Below, in pieces: positions 7,930 through 16,618 of a stretch of 64,000 nucleotides of DNA (its first letter is position 1; each line of letters begins with the position of its first letter). The position numbers were made by a program, and so were the translations under genes. The notes under the pieces are model-generated. The model did no database searches, was not told the DNA's origin, and worked only from the letters and a program-made list of their open reading frames with translations. This DNA comes from Streptomyces luteolifulvus (GTDB lineage: Bacteria; Actinomycetota; Actinomycetes; Streptomycetales; Streptomycetaceae): NCBI RefSeq assembly GCF_008806595.1, contig NZ_VZRB01000040.1, forward strand, positions 1-64,000, in the 5' to 3' direction.

Positions 7930-8691
7930 TTATTTCTTCTTGCCCTGATTCTTGACTGCCTCGATTGCTGCCGCGGCCGCCTCGGGGTCGAGGTAGGTGC
8001 CGCCGGGGGTGAGGGGCTTGAAGTCGGCGTCGAGTTCGTAGGAGAGCGGGATGCCCGTCGGGATGTTCAGGCCCGCGATCTCGGCGTCGGAGATGCCGTC
8101 GAGGTGCTTGACGAGAGCGCGGAGGCTGTTCCCATGTGCCGCGACCAGGACCGTACGGCCGGCCAGCAGGTCCGGGACGATGCCGTCGTACCAGTAGGGG
8201 AGCATGCGGACGACGACGTCCTTCAGGCACTCCGTGCGCGGGCGCAGCTCCGGCGGAATGGAGGCGTAGCGCGGGTCGTCCGACTGCGAGAACTCCGTGC
8301 CGTCCTCAAGCGGCGGCGGCGGGGTGTCGTACGAGCGGCGCCACAGCATGAACTGCTCCTCGCCGAACTCGGCGAGGGTCTGGGCCTTGTCCTTGCCCTG
8401 GAGGGCGCCGTAGTGCCGCTCGTTCAGGCGCCAGCTGCGGTGGACCGGGATCCAGTGACGGTCCGCGGCCTCCAGCGCGAGCTGCGCGGTGCGGATCGCG
8501 CGCTTCTGGAGCGAGGTGTGGACCACGTCGGGGAGCAGGCCGGCGTCCTTGAGCAGCTCACCGCCGCGGACCGCCTCCTTCTCGCCCTTGTCGTTGAGAT
8601 TGACGTCCACCCAGCCGGTGAACAGGTTCTTCGCGTTCCATTCGCTCTCGCCGTGGCGGAGGAGGATCAGCTTGTACGGTGCGTCGGCCAT
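7930..8691 (-). CDS. gpmA: 2,3-bisphosphoglycerate-dependent phosphoglycerate mutase
   Basis: Interconverts 3- and 2-phosphoglycerate in glycolysis and gluconeogenesis. The 253 residues begin MADAPYKLILLRHGESEWN, with the phospho-acceptor His in RHGES at residues 12-16. The second catalytic His lies in VLVAAHGNSLRALVKHLDG near residue 185. ERHYGALQG near residue 92 is diagnostic of the cofactor-dependent dimeric enzyme. An upstream in-frame extension of 36 codons lacks family similarity and was rejected. It is divergent from the MFS gene. Confidence 0.96.
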   Translation of the reverse strand: MADAPYKLILLRHGESEWNAKNLFTGWVDVNLNDKGEKEAVRGGELLKDAGLLPDVVHTSLQKRAIRTAQLALEAADRHWIPVHRSWRLNERHYGALQGKDKAQTLAEFGEEQFMLWRRSYDTPPPPLEDGTEFSQSDDPRYASIPPELRPRTECLKDVVVRMLPYWYDGIVPDLLAGRTVLVAAHGNSLRALVKHLDGISDAEIAGLNIPTGIPLSYELDADFKPLTPGGTYLDPEAAAAAIEAVKNQGKKK

Positions 8692-8853
8692 GCGTATGAG
8701 CGTAATCGAAGGCTTTGGGCGGGGAACCGGCCGCCCGACAGGCGGACAACGGCCGGGACGGTTGACGGGATCTGTTAATTGAGTGGCCCGCACGGACACC
8801 GCCCTCGTAAGTTGTGCTCACCGCAAGAGCCGCTTACATCCGGGGGATCTTCC

Positions 8854-10110
8854 ATGTCCGTCGCCGCCCTGAGACGTGCCGCCCACGAGACCGTCTCCGG
8901 ATTGCCCCGCGCGTTCTGGTGGCTGTGGATCAGCACCCTCGTCAACCGGCTCGGTGCGTTCGTCGCCACGTTCATGGCGCTGTATCTGACGCTCGACCGC
9001 GGCTACTCCGCCTCGTACGCCGGTCTGGTCGCGTCGCTGCACGGTCTCGGCGGGGTGATCTCCTCCCTCGGAGCGGGCGTCATGACCGACCGGCTCGGGC
9101 GGCGGCCCACCCTCCTCCTCGCGCAGGCGTCGACCGCCGCCTCCGTCGCGCTGCTCGGCTTCATGCACGACCCGGTCGCCATCGCCGCCGTCGCGTTCCT
9201 CGTCGGTCTGACCTCCAACGCGTCGCGGCCCGCCGTGCAGGCGATGATGGCCGACATCGTCCGGCCCGAGGACCGTGTGCGCGCCTTCTCGCTGAACTAC
9301 TGGGCGATCAACCTCGGTTTCGCCGTCTCCTCCGTGGCGGCGGGCTTCATCGCCGAGTTCAGCTATCTCGCCGGCTTCCTGATCGAGGCGGGGATGACGG
9401 CGGTCTGCGCGGTCGTCGTCTTCCTTAAGCTGCCCGAGTCACGGCCCGCCGTCCCGGCCGGCAAGGCGGCCACGGACGACGTGGGGCTCGGCACCGTAGT
9501 GCGCGACGGCCGTTTCATGGGCGTCGTCGGACTGTCCTTCCTCGTCGCCCTGATTTTCCAGCAGGGGTTCGTGGGCCTCCCGGTCGCCATGGGCGAGGCG
9601 GGCTTCACCCCCGCCGACTACGGCATGGCGATCGCCGTCAACGGTGTCCTGATCGTCGCGCTGCAGATCCCGGTCACCCGTTTCATCGAGGACCGGGACC
9701 CGCGGCGGCTGCTCGTGGTCTCGTCCCTGCTCGCCGGATACGGCTTCGGGCTCACCGCCTTCGCCGGATCCGTCGGCGTCTTCGCCCTCACGGTGTGCGT
9801 GTGGACGCTGGCGGAGATCGTGAACGCGCCCACCCAGACCGGGCTGGTCGTCCGCCTCTCCCCCGTCCACGGCCGCGGCCGCTACCAGGGGATGTACACG
9901 ATGTCCTGGTCGGTCGCGGCCCTGGTGGCCCCACTGATGTCCGGCTTCGTCATCGACCACTTCGGCGCGGAGTGGATGTGGGGCCTGTGCGCGGTGATCG
10001 GCACGGCAGCCGCGGCGGGCTACGGCACCCTGATGCGCCACCTGCCCCCAGAGGAACCGACCATGATCGAGCCGACGACCACGGCAAAGCCGGAGACCAG
10101 CGCGGCGTGA
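8854..10110 (+). CDS. MFS transporter, probable drug-type exporter
   Basis: A 418-residue integral membrane protein with about 12 hydrophobic segments. The motif A-like loop MTDRLGRRPTLLLAQ lies between the second and third helices (about residues 73-87). A central cytoplasmic loop near residue 205 separates two six-helix halves. The substrate cannot be read from sequence; the family is closest to MDR-type proton antiporters. The ATG at 8854 with gggggat RBS is preferred over a TTG 75 bp upstream. It is divergent from gpmA and followed by 650 bp of repeat-rich non-coding DNA. Confidence 0.9.
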   Translation: MSVAALRRAAHETVSGLPRAFWWLWISTLVNRLGAFVATFMALYLTLDRGYSASYAGLVASLHGLGGVISSLGAGVMTDRLGRRPTLLLAQASTAASVALLGFMHDPVAIAAVAFLVGLTSNASRPAVQAMMADIVRPEDRVRAFSLNYWAINLGFAVSSVAAGFIAEFSYLAGFLIEAGMTAVCAVVVFLKLPESRPAVPAGKAATDDVGLGTVVRDGRFMGVVGLSFLVALIFQQGFVGLPVAMGEAGFTPADYGMAIAVNGVLIVALQIPVTRFIEDRDPRRLLVVSSLLAGYGFGLTAFAGSVGVFALTVCVWTLAEIVNAPTQTGLVVRLSPVHGRGRYQGMYTMSWSVAALVAPLMSGFVIDHFGAEWMWGLCAVIGTAAAAGYGTLMRHLPPEEPTMIEPTTTAKPETSAA

Positions 10111-10767
10111 GCCGCCGCGAGGGCGGAAACCGGGCGGCGAGCGGCCTGGGCCGGACGAGCGCGGGGGCGGCGCGGCCCACAGCAGGAGCAAGCCGGACGC
10201 CGGACCGCACCAGTGCCGGGCGGGCGCGGGACGGCGATCGGCAGCTGAACTGGCAGACGGCGCGAGTCAGCCGAGCTGGCGGGACAACGGCCGGCGCCGG
10301 GCGGGCGCGGGACGGCGCGATCGGCCAGGCAGATGCCGAACGGCGCACAGCAGCCGACACCAGCGAGAGCGCCGGGCGGAAGCCGGACCGCGACCGGCAG
10401 GCGGCAGGCAGCGGACGGCAGCCGCAAGGCGCGGGCACCAACCGGCATCGGTAGACGGCCAGCGCCAAACGGGCCCTGGACGGCGCAAGCCAACCGCAGG
10501 CGAACGACGGCAAGCAGCAGGCCTGCCCGGACCGCAACCGGCACGCGGCAGCCGCCGGACCCCAGCCCGCTGTGCGCGGGGGCCGGACGGCGATCGGCGA
10601 GGGCCTGCGCCCTGCGGGCCCGGGCGGGAATCGGCAGTGGCGGCGGGCCGCGGTCGCCGCAGCCGCCGCCCACGGACGGCGGACGGCGGACTGCGGACTG
10701 CGGACTGCGGACTGCGGACTGCGATCGACGGCCGGGCCCCGGGCCCGGACTGGCCGTCGCCCCCGTC
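10111..10767. repeat. degenerate repeat-rich non-coding spacer
   Basis: This 657 bp spacer is between the MFS gene and the DUF2000 gene (facing 3' ends). It is built from short purine-rich words (ccgg, gcgcggga, ggcag) in degenerate order. A 28-30 bp block occurs twice (10215-10242 and 10296-10324). The right end is a 7 bp tandem array (10674-10722) of two ggacggc and five ggactgc units. Long open frames cross it on both strands but are low-complexity Arg/Ala/Gly/Pro, so I do not call a gene. Confidence 0.6.
10674..10722. repeat. 7 bp tandem repeat array
   Basis: Seven head-to-tail units: ggacggc twice, then ggactgc five times without interruption. The array is likely to vary in copy number between strains. 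Confidence 0.9.
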
Positions 10768-11196
10768 TCACGGATGCATCCGCGCCCCCTTCACCACCTT
10801 GTCCACCGCATTACGGGGCCCGTGTACCGCCAGGCCCACCAGGTCCAGCTCCCCCGTCGGTACGGCCCGTACCGCTGCCCTGTTGTCGCGGTCGTTGCCC
10901 GTAGTGAACAGGTCGCTGGTGAAGAGTGCCCTCGGCAGGGCGCGGGAGAGGGCGCGGGTGTGGGCCGCCGTGAGGGTTTCCTTCGTGCCCTCGAAGACCA
11001 GGACCGGCTGGCGGAACATCGGCAGGTATCGCACTCCGTCTGCGTCCTCGTACGGCTCCCCGATCACCTCGGGGACCTGGGTGCCGAGGCCGCTGACGAG
11101 GAACGCGGTGACGTTCAGCCGCTGCCAGGGCTCCAGGTCCTCCCGCAGCAGGACGGCGATCTTGGTGTCGAAGCGGATCGGTTCATCGGCGTTCAT
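10768..11196 (-). CDS. DUF2000 family protein
   Basis: A 142-residue cytoplasmic protein matching the DUF2000 pattern: DTKIAVLLREDLEPWQRLNVTAFL at the N-terminus (residues 9-32), then GEPYEDADG and a conserved central PVLVF strand. DUF2000 folds like peptidyl-tRNA hydrolase 2, but its activity is unknown. The start MNADEPIRF gives the family's usual length; an ATG 51 bp upstream is possible. It is divergent from an AraC-type regulator, and the two upstream starts overlap at a CATG. The pairing suggests that AraC protein controls it. Confidence 0.85.
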   Translation of the reverse strand: MNADEPIRFDTKIAVLLREDLEPWQRLNVTAFLVSGLGTQVPEVIGEPYEDADGVRYLPMFRQPVLVFEGTKETLTAAHTRALSRALPRALFTSDLFTTGNDRDNRAAVRAVPTGELDLVGLAVHGPRNAVDKVVKGARMHP

Positions 11197-11245
11197 GACA
11201 GGAGCGTGCCGACCGGCGTACGGCATCGTCTTGTACGTTCTTTGC

Positions 11246-12040
11246 ATGGCCCCTCAGCGCGAGGTGACCGCCTGGCGTCCCCGTGTCCCGGGTGTCGTGG
11301 AGGTCTTCCACGCCCATTTCACCGAGTACGCCTACCCGATGCACGTCCACGACGCGTGGACGCTGCTCATCGTGGACAACGGCGCCGTACGGTACGACCT
11401 GGACCGGCACGAGCACGGCACCCCGCACGACACGGTGTCCCTGCTGCCGCCGCACGTCCCGCACAACGGTTCCCCCGCCACCGCGCACGGCTTCCGCAAG
11501 CGCGTCCTCTACCTCGACTCCAGCCGGCTCGGGGACGACCTCATCGGGCCCGCCGTCGACGGTCCGGATCTGCGGGATCCCGTACTGCGGCTGCGCGTCG
11601 GGCAGCTGCACACCGCGCTGGCCCTCCCCGGCGACGAGCTGGAGGCGGAGAGCAGGCTGACACTGATCGCCGAGCGGCTGCGCGGGCAGCTGCGGCCGGG
11701 CGCCGCGCCCGGCACCCCGCGCCGCGACCCCGCTCTGGCCCGCCGGCTGCGGGAGCTCCTCGACGAGCGCGTCGTCGACGGGATCGGCCTCGACGAGGCG
11801 GCCGGGCTGGTGCATGCCCATCCGGCCCATCTCGTACGGGCGTTCAGTACCGCCTACGGCATCGCCCCGCACCAGTACCTGATGTCCCGCCGCGTCGACC
11901 GCGCCCGCCGTCTGCTGCTCGACGGCCGTCCGCCGGGCGAGGTGGCGTCGGTGACCGGCTTCTTCGACCAGTCCCATCTCACCCGGCACTTTCGGAAGTT
12001 GGTGGGAGTGCCGCCGGGACGGTACGCCTCAGCAAGATGA
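11246..12040 (+). CDS. AraC-family transcriptional regulator with cupin sensor
   Basis: A 264-residue protein. The N-terminal cupin-like domain (about 1-120; HAHFTEYAYPMHVHDAWTL, then LLPPHVPHNG) binds an unknown ligand. The C-terminal AraC domain (about 165-264) has two helix-turn-helix units; the second reads SVTGFFDQSHLTRHFRKLVGVPPGRY. The start lies within 10 bp of a possible promoter, so the mRNA may be leaderless. It is divergent from the DUF2000 gene and is its likely regulator. Confidence 0.9.
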   Translation: MAPQREVTAWRPRVPGVVEVFHAHFTEYAYPMHVHDAWTLLIVDNGAVRYDLDRHEHGTPHDTVSLLPPHVPHNGSPATAHGFRKRVLYLDSSRLGDDLIGPAVDGPDLRDPVLRLRVGQLHTALALPGDELEAESRLTLIAERLRGQLRPGAAPGTPRRDPALARRLRELLDERVVDGIGLDEAAGLVHAHPAHLVRAFSTAYGIAPHQYLMSRRVDRARRLLLDGRPPGEVASVTGFFDQSHLTRHFRKLVGVPPGRYASAR

Positions 12041-12108
12041 CAGCGAGGGCGGCCTCGGAGTCGGGGATGTGACACAGGCCGCTTGGCCAGTCAGTCGCTC
12101 TTGGCCCG

Positions 12109-12609
12109 TCAGTCGGTCGGGCGCTGCGTCAGGTGGGTGAACGCGTCCAGGTTCCGCGTCGGCTCCCCGCGTGCGACGCGCCAGGCGTACTCCTTGCGGA
12201 TCGCGGACGCGAAACCCAGCTCCAGGAGGGTGTTGAAGCTGCCGTCGGCCGCCTCCAGGACCTGGCCGAGCAGCCGGTCGATCTCGTCCGCGGTGACGGC
12301 GGCCAGGGACAGCTTGCCGGTGACGTAGACGTCGCCGAGCGGGTCGACGGCGTAACTCACGCCGTACAGCTTGAGGTTGCGTTCCAGGAGCCAGCGGTGG
12401 ACGCCGGACTCGTTCTCGTCGGGGTGGCGGATGACGAAGGCGTTCAGCGACAGGGAGTGGCGGCCGACGAGAAACGAGACGGTCGTCGACAGCTTGCGGG
12501 TGCCGGGGAGTTTCACGACGTAGTTGCCGGGTGCGGGGCTCTCCCACTCCAGCTCGGCGTGCTTCAGGACACCCTCGATGACCTGCGCCGCCTTCTCTGC
12601 ATCAGCCAT
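12109..12609 (-). CDS. YbjN domain-containing protein
   Basis: A 166-residue soluble protein with the YbjN fold, related to type III secretion chaperones. Features include an N-terminal helix (ADAEKAAQVIEGVLKHAELEW), the strand pattern TTVSFLVGRHSLSLNAFVIRHPDENE, and LLERNLKLYGVSYAVDPLGDVYVTGKL. The molecular role is unknown in actinobacteria. It overlaps the end of mshA by 8 bp, so it is probably co-translated with that mycothiol gene, a pairing conserved in Streptomyces. Confidence 0.87.
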   Translation of the reverse strand: MADAEKAAQVIEGVLKHAELEWESPAPGNYVVKLPGTRKLSTTVSFLVGRHSLSLNAFVIRHPDENESGVHRWLLERNLKLYGVSYAVDPLGDVYVTGKLSLAAVTADEIDRLLGQVLEAADGSFNTLLELGFASAIRKEYAWRVARGEPTRNLDAFTHLTQRPTD

Positions 12610-13939
12610 GGTGGGAGCGTACGCGACGCCGGTGGGAGTGGGTCGCGGCCGTGTAGACGTCCGCGGTGGCGGCGGCCGCGGTGTCCCAGCCGAAGGACTC
12701 GGCGTGCTGGGCTGCGGCCGCGCCGAGCCGGGGCGTGAGGGCCGGGTCGTCGGCGAAGTCGCGCAGTACGCGCGCGTAGTGGGCCGGGTTGTGGCCCTGG
12801 ACGAGGAAGCCGGTCCGTCCGTCGCGTACGGCGACGGGGAGTCCGCCGACCGAGGCGGCCAGTACCGGAGTGCCGGCCGCCTGTGCCTCTATGGCGACCA
12901 GGCCGAAGGACTCGCTGTAGGAGGGCATGACGAGCACGGAGGCCGCACGGAACCAGTCCGCGAGCTGCTCCTGGCGGACGGGCGGGTGGAACCGTACGAC
13001 ATCGGCGATGCCGAGGCGCGCCGCGAGCTTCTGCAGCCCCTCGGGCTTGGCGAGGCCGCTGCCGCTGAGACCGCCGACCACGGGGACGAGGAGGCGGGGG
13101 CGCAGGTCGGGGCGTTCGTCGAGGAGGACGGCCACCGCGCGAAGGAGCACGTCGGGGGCTTTGAGGGGCTGGATACGGCCCGCGAAGAGCGGGACCAGGG
13201 CGTCCTGCGGGAGACCGAGGCGGGCGCGGGCGGCCGCACGGCCGTCGAGGGGACGGAAGCGGTCGAGGTTGACGCCCGGGTGGACGACGGCGAGCTTGCC
13301 GGGGTCGGCGGCGTAGTGCCGTACGAGTTCGTCGGCCTCTTCGGCGGTGTTGGCGATGAGCCGGTCGGCGGCGGCGACGATCTGGGTCTCGCCGATGACG
13401 CGGGCGGCGGGCTCGGGGGTGTCGCCGTCGGCGAGGTTGGCGTTCTTGACCTTGGCCATGGTGTGCATGGCGTGGACGAGGGGGACGCCCCAGCGCTGGG
13501 CGGCGAGCCAGCCGACGTGGCCGGAGAGCCAGTAGTGGGAGTGCACGAGGTCGTAGTGGCCGGGGCGGTGGCCGGCCCAGGCCTGCATCACGCCGTGGGT
13601 GAAGGCGCACAGCTGGGCGGGCAGGTCTTCCTTGGCGAGGCCCTCGTAGGGGCCCGCGTCGATATGGCGGACCAGGACGCCCGGCGCGAGTTCGACGCTG
13701 GGCGGGAGGCCGCCGGCGGTCGCGCGGGTGAAGATCTCGACCTCGATGTTGATCGCGGCGAGGCGCTGCGCGAGCTCCACGATGTAGACGTTCATGCCGC
13801 CGGCGTCGCCGGTGCCGGGCTGGTGGAGCGGTGAGGTGTGCACGCTGAGCATGGCGACACGGCGGGGGCGACGGTGGAGTCGCAGTCGTGAGGGCGCGAT
13901 CGCGGCGCGACGCCCGAGCCTGCTGACGTACTGGCTCAC
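12602..13939 (-). CDS. mshA: D-inositol-3-phosphate glycosyltransferase MshA
   Basis: First committed step of mycothiol synthesis: transfers GlcNAc from UDP-GlcNAc to inositol 3-phosphate. This 445-residue GT4 (GT-B fold) enzyme has the N-terminal signature SVHTSPLHQPGTGDAGGMNVY, HYWLSGHVGW, VVHPGVNLDRF and the E-x7-E type motif SYSESFGLVAIEAQAAG near residue 345. The GTG at 13939 has a ggagg RBS 8 bp upstream and begins SQYVSRLGRR as in other streptomycete MshA. A longer in-frame extension was rejected. It overlaps the YbjN gene downstream. Confidence 0.95.
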   Translation of the reverse strand: MSQYVSRLGRRAAIAPSRLRLHRRPRRVAMLSVHTSPLHQPGTGDAGGMNVYIVELAQRLAAINIEVEIFTRATAGGLPPSVELAPGVLVRHIDAGPYEGLAKEDLPAQLCAFTHGVMQAWAGHRPGHYDLVHSHYWLSGHVGWLAAQRWGVPLVHAMHTMAKVKNANLADGDTPEPAARVIGETQIVAAADRLIANTAEEADELVRHYAADPGKLAVVHPGVNLDRFRPLDGRAAARARLGLPQDALVPLFAGRIQPLKAPDVLLRAVAVLLDERPDLRPRLLVPVVGGLSGSGLAKPEGLQKLAARLGIADVVRFHPPVRQEQLADWFRAASVLVMPSYSESFGLVAIEAQAAGTPVLAASVGGLPVAVRDGRTGFLVQGHNPAHYARVLRDFADDPALTPRLGAAAAQHAESFGWDTAAAATADVYTAATHSHRRRVRSHHG

Positions 13940-14105
13940 GTGGCGTTCCTCCTTGCAGCGGGCATGCCTTCGCGGAGGGCGTGGCGGCACCCTCCAAGGC
14001 CTTGCAACACCGGAGTAGGTCGCTCCATTTCCGGCCGGATTTCCAGCCGGGCGGTCTTTGCCGAATCATTACCGACTCTCGCTCAACCGTTCGAGCGACG
14101 AGGGC

Positions 14106-14145
14106 GTGGTGTGCGCCACGTACGGGTGGTGTGCGCCACGTACGG
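14106..14145. repeat. perfect 20 bp tandem duplication in a divergent promoter region
   Basis: gtggtgtgcgccacgtacgg occurs twice head to tail (14106-14125 and 14126-14145), 167-206 bp upstream of mshA and 42-81 bp upstream of the methyltransferase start. Each copy contains a cgtgg/ccacg-type dyad across the junction. It could be a doubled operator. Confidence 0.8.
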
Positions 14146-14186
14146 GCGGCCCCTGGTCGCCCTGGTGGCCGCATACCCTCGTACGC

Positions 14187-15041
14187 ATGACAGCCCGCGC
14201 AGCGACCCACCCCCACTCTCGGCTTCGCTCGAGCGCGGGCACCCCCATCGTGGGAACGGTGACGCGCGGGACGACCAACCCCAACCGGCTGCGCCGTATG
14301 GACCGCTGGATCGCGGCCGCGTACGGCGCCGAACTGCGCCGCGCCGCCGATCCCGTCGCCGTCGACCTCGGCTACGGCGCCGCCCCCTGGACCGCCGTCG
14401 AACTCCTCGCCCGTCTGCGCGCCGTCGCCCCACGCGCGCGCGTGGTCGGCGTCGAGATCGAACCGGCCCGGGTGGCGGCGGCGAGACCGTACGAACGCGA
14501 CGGGCTCGTCTTCCGGCACGGCGGCTTCGAGATTCCCCTCTCGCGGTCGCCGTCGCTGATCCGCGCGGCGAATGTGCTGCGCCAGTACGACGAGAGAGAG
14601 GTCGCCGCCGTCTGGCAGCGGCTGTGCGCACGGCTCGCGCCGGCCGACCCGGCGACCGGATCGCGGGGCGGGCTGCTGGTCGAGGGGACCTGCGACGAGA
14701 TCGGGCGCCGGCATGTGTGGGTCGCGCTCGGCCCGGAGGGCCCGCGCACGGTCACCTTCGCGACCCGGCTCGGCTCCCTGGACCGCCCCTCGGACCTGGC
14801 GGAGCGCCTGCCGAAGGCGCTCATCCACCGCAACGTCCCCGGCGAACCCGTACACGCCTTCCTGCGCGACTTCGACCGCGCCTGGCGGGCCGCCGCGCCC
14901 TACGCCTCCTACGGCGCACGCCAACGCTGGATCAGGGCGGTACGGGAACTGTCCGCCGACTGGCCGGTGACAGACGGGGCGGGAAGGTGGCGCCAGGGCG
15001 AAGTGACGGTGCGCTGGGAGGCGTTGGCGCCCCGCGGCTGA
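14187..15041 (+). CDS. class I SAM-dependent methyltransferase-like protein
   Basis: A 284-residue protein with a Rossmann methyltransferase core: AVDLGYGAAPWTAVELL resembles the glycine-rich SAM loop, followed by the acidic strand end VVGVEIEP and later ANVLRQYDE. The substrate is unknown. The ATG at 14187 follows a TACCCT -10 box by 6 bp, so the message is probably leaderless. However, residues 8-21 are encoded by an interspersed palindromic repeat (14209-14247). A GTG at 14259 (VTRGTTNPNRLRR) may be the ancestral start. It is divergent from mshA. Confidence 0.85.
   Translation: MTARAATHPHSRLRSSAGTPIVGTVTRGTTNPNRLRRMDRWIAAAYGAELRRAADPVAVDLGYGAAPWTAVELLARLRAVAPRARVVGVEIEPARVAAARPYERDGLVFRHGGFEIPLSRSPSLIRAANVLRQYDEREVAAVWQRLCARLAPADPATGSRGGLLVEGTCDEIGRRHVWVALGPEGPRTVTFATRLGSLDRPSDLAERLPKALIHRNVPGEPVHAFLRDFDRAWRAAAPYASYGARQRWIRAVRELSADWPVTDGAGRWRQGEVTVRWEALAPRG
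14209..14247. repeat. interspersed palindromic repeat, copy 2 (inverted)
   Basis: This is the reverse complement of the element at 3632-3670 and 46882-46920 with a few changes (core ctcggcttcgctcgagcg). It lies inside the predicted 5' end of the methyltransferase gene, where it would encode residues 8-21. Confidence 0.8.
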
Positions 15042-15256
15042 ATCGCACCGGCGAGGGGGAAACGCAGACTCCGGCCCCTCCGAAGGGAACGATCTCCCTG
15101 AGTCGTTCGTCACACAGCCCGGGGGATCGTCATGCCGGGGCGAGGACGGGGGGAATGACTGCCTCGGCGTTGCCTCTGTCGCTTTGCGCGACGGCATGGC
15201 ACGATCCCCGAAGCGTCCGTAAGTTACTGACGGTAAATCAGATAAGGGGCAGGGGT

Positions 15257-16342
15257 ATGGCAACGGGCAAGCGTGGCCTGATCACGGCTGCCGTGACCGT
15301 CGTCTGCGCGGTCACCGTCCTGGCCGCACCGGGCACGGCGTTCGCGAGCCAGACAAGGACCCCCGCACCGACCCCCACCACCTCCGCGTCGCCGACTCCC
15401 CCGGCCGGCAAGGACCTTGAAGCGGTCCGCGCGAAGCTCGAACTGCTCTACCACGACGCGGCCGTCGCCACGGACGCGTACAACGCCGCCGAGGAGAAGA
15501 CCGAGCGGCAGTCCGCCCAGATCGTCGAGCTGGCCAAGCACATCGTCAAGGGCCAGGCGAGACTCGACGAGCTGAAGGACCGCGCGGGCGCGGCGGCCCG
15601 CGCCCAGTACCGCAGCGGCGGCCTGCCGGACGAGGCCCAGCTGATGCTGAGCGACGATCCGCAGGAGTTCCTCGACGGCGCCGGCCGGGTGATCCAGGGC
15701 CAGCGCGCGACCAAAGGTCTGATCGAGGAAATGACCCGCACCCAGCAGGACTTGGAGCAGTACGCCAAGGACGCCTCCGCCCAGTGGAAGAAGCTGGAGG
15801 CGAGCCGCAAGGCCAAGGCCACGGCCCGCAAGAAGGTGGAGCGGCGGATCGCGGCGGCCGAAAAGCTCGAATCCCGCCTGGAGAAGGAGGAGAAGGAGCG
15901 CCTCGCCGAGCTGGAGAAGGAGGCCGCCCGCCAGGCGCAGACCACCTGGCTCGACTCCGGCATCCTCGACGAGATCCATGGCAAGGCGTCCGAGCAGGGC
16001 AGGAAGGCGATCGAGTACGCCACCGCCCAGATCGGCAAACCGTACGAATGGGGCGCGGAGGGACCGAAGTCGTACGACTGCTCCGGTCTGACCTCACAGG
16101 CCTGGGTGACGGCCGGCCACGCGGTCCCCCGCACATCGCAGGAGCAGTGGAAGCAGCTGAAGCGCGTCGACATCAAGGACATGCGGCCCGGCGACCTGGT
16201 CATCTACTTCGACGACGCCAGCCATGTCGGGATGTACGTGGGCGACGGTGCGATCGTGCACGCCCCGCGCCCCGGCCGGACGGTGACCATCGCGGGGGCG
16301 GGCTCCATGCCGATCCTCGGGGTCGTACGGCCGGACGCGTGA
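15257..16342 (+). CDS. secreted NlpC/P60 peptidoglycan endopeptidase
   Basis: A cell-wall hydrolase predicted to cut peptidoglycan stem peptides outside the membrane. It has 361 residues with a signal peptide (about 1-31, ending AFA) and a Thr/Pro linker. A long coiled coil follows (about 50-235; KLELLYHDAAVATDAY through EKEEKERLAELEKEAARQ). The C-terminal NlpC/P60 domain (about 250-361) has catalytic Cys in YDCSGLTSQAW and His in SHVGMYVGDG, with IVHAPRPG as third-site region. The ATG has a ggggcagggg RBS. The coiled coil resembles the autoinhibitory arm of RipA-type hydrolases. Confidence 0.93.
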   Translation: MATGKRGLITAAVTVVCAVTVLAAPGTAFASQTRTPAPTPTTSASPTPPAGKDLEAVRAKLELLYHDAAVATDAYNAAEEKTERQSAQIVELAKHIVKGQARLDELKDRAGAAARAQYRSGGLPDEAQLMLSDDPQEFLDGAGRVIQGQRATKGLIEEMTRTQQDLEQYAKDASAQWKKLEASRKAKATARKKVERRIAAAEKLESRLEKEEKERLAELEKEAARQAQTTWLDSGILDEIHGKASEQGRKAIEYATAQIGKPYEWGAEGPKSYDCSGLTSQAWVTAGHAVPRTSQEQWKQLKRVDIKDMRPGDLVIYFDDASHVGMYVGDGAIVHAPRPGRTVTIAGAGSMPILGVVRPDA

Positions 16343-16618
16343 ACCTCCCCGGAACACACGGACATTTGGGACGCCGGTGACCTCTACCACGTGACCTGGC
16401 CCACCTCAAACCTCCTGGGGACGTGACGTTCGTCATCCCCGCCGGGCCCCCGACCTGTCCAACTGCGGTAGGGATCGCGGCATATGACAGCGGCCAGCCG
16501 TCAACCCGGGTGCCGTACGCCATTCCGCTGCGACGCCGACTACCGCTATGGTCCCCGTCGGTAGGTCGAGACCCCTCGCCCTACCGTGCCCTCGGGGGGA
16601 GGGAAGGAACCCAAGACG

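Noticed and set aside
9950..10771. Long leftward frame over the repeat spacer
   Set aside because: Low-complexity Arg/Pro/Ala sequence generated by the repeats, overlapping the MFS 3' end.
15042..15256. Possible c-di-AMP (ydaO-type) riboswitch upstream of the NlpC/P60 gene
   Set aside because: Such switches precede some Streptomyces cell-wall hydrolase genes, but I could not match the conserved core. A covariance-model scan would decide.
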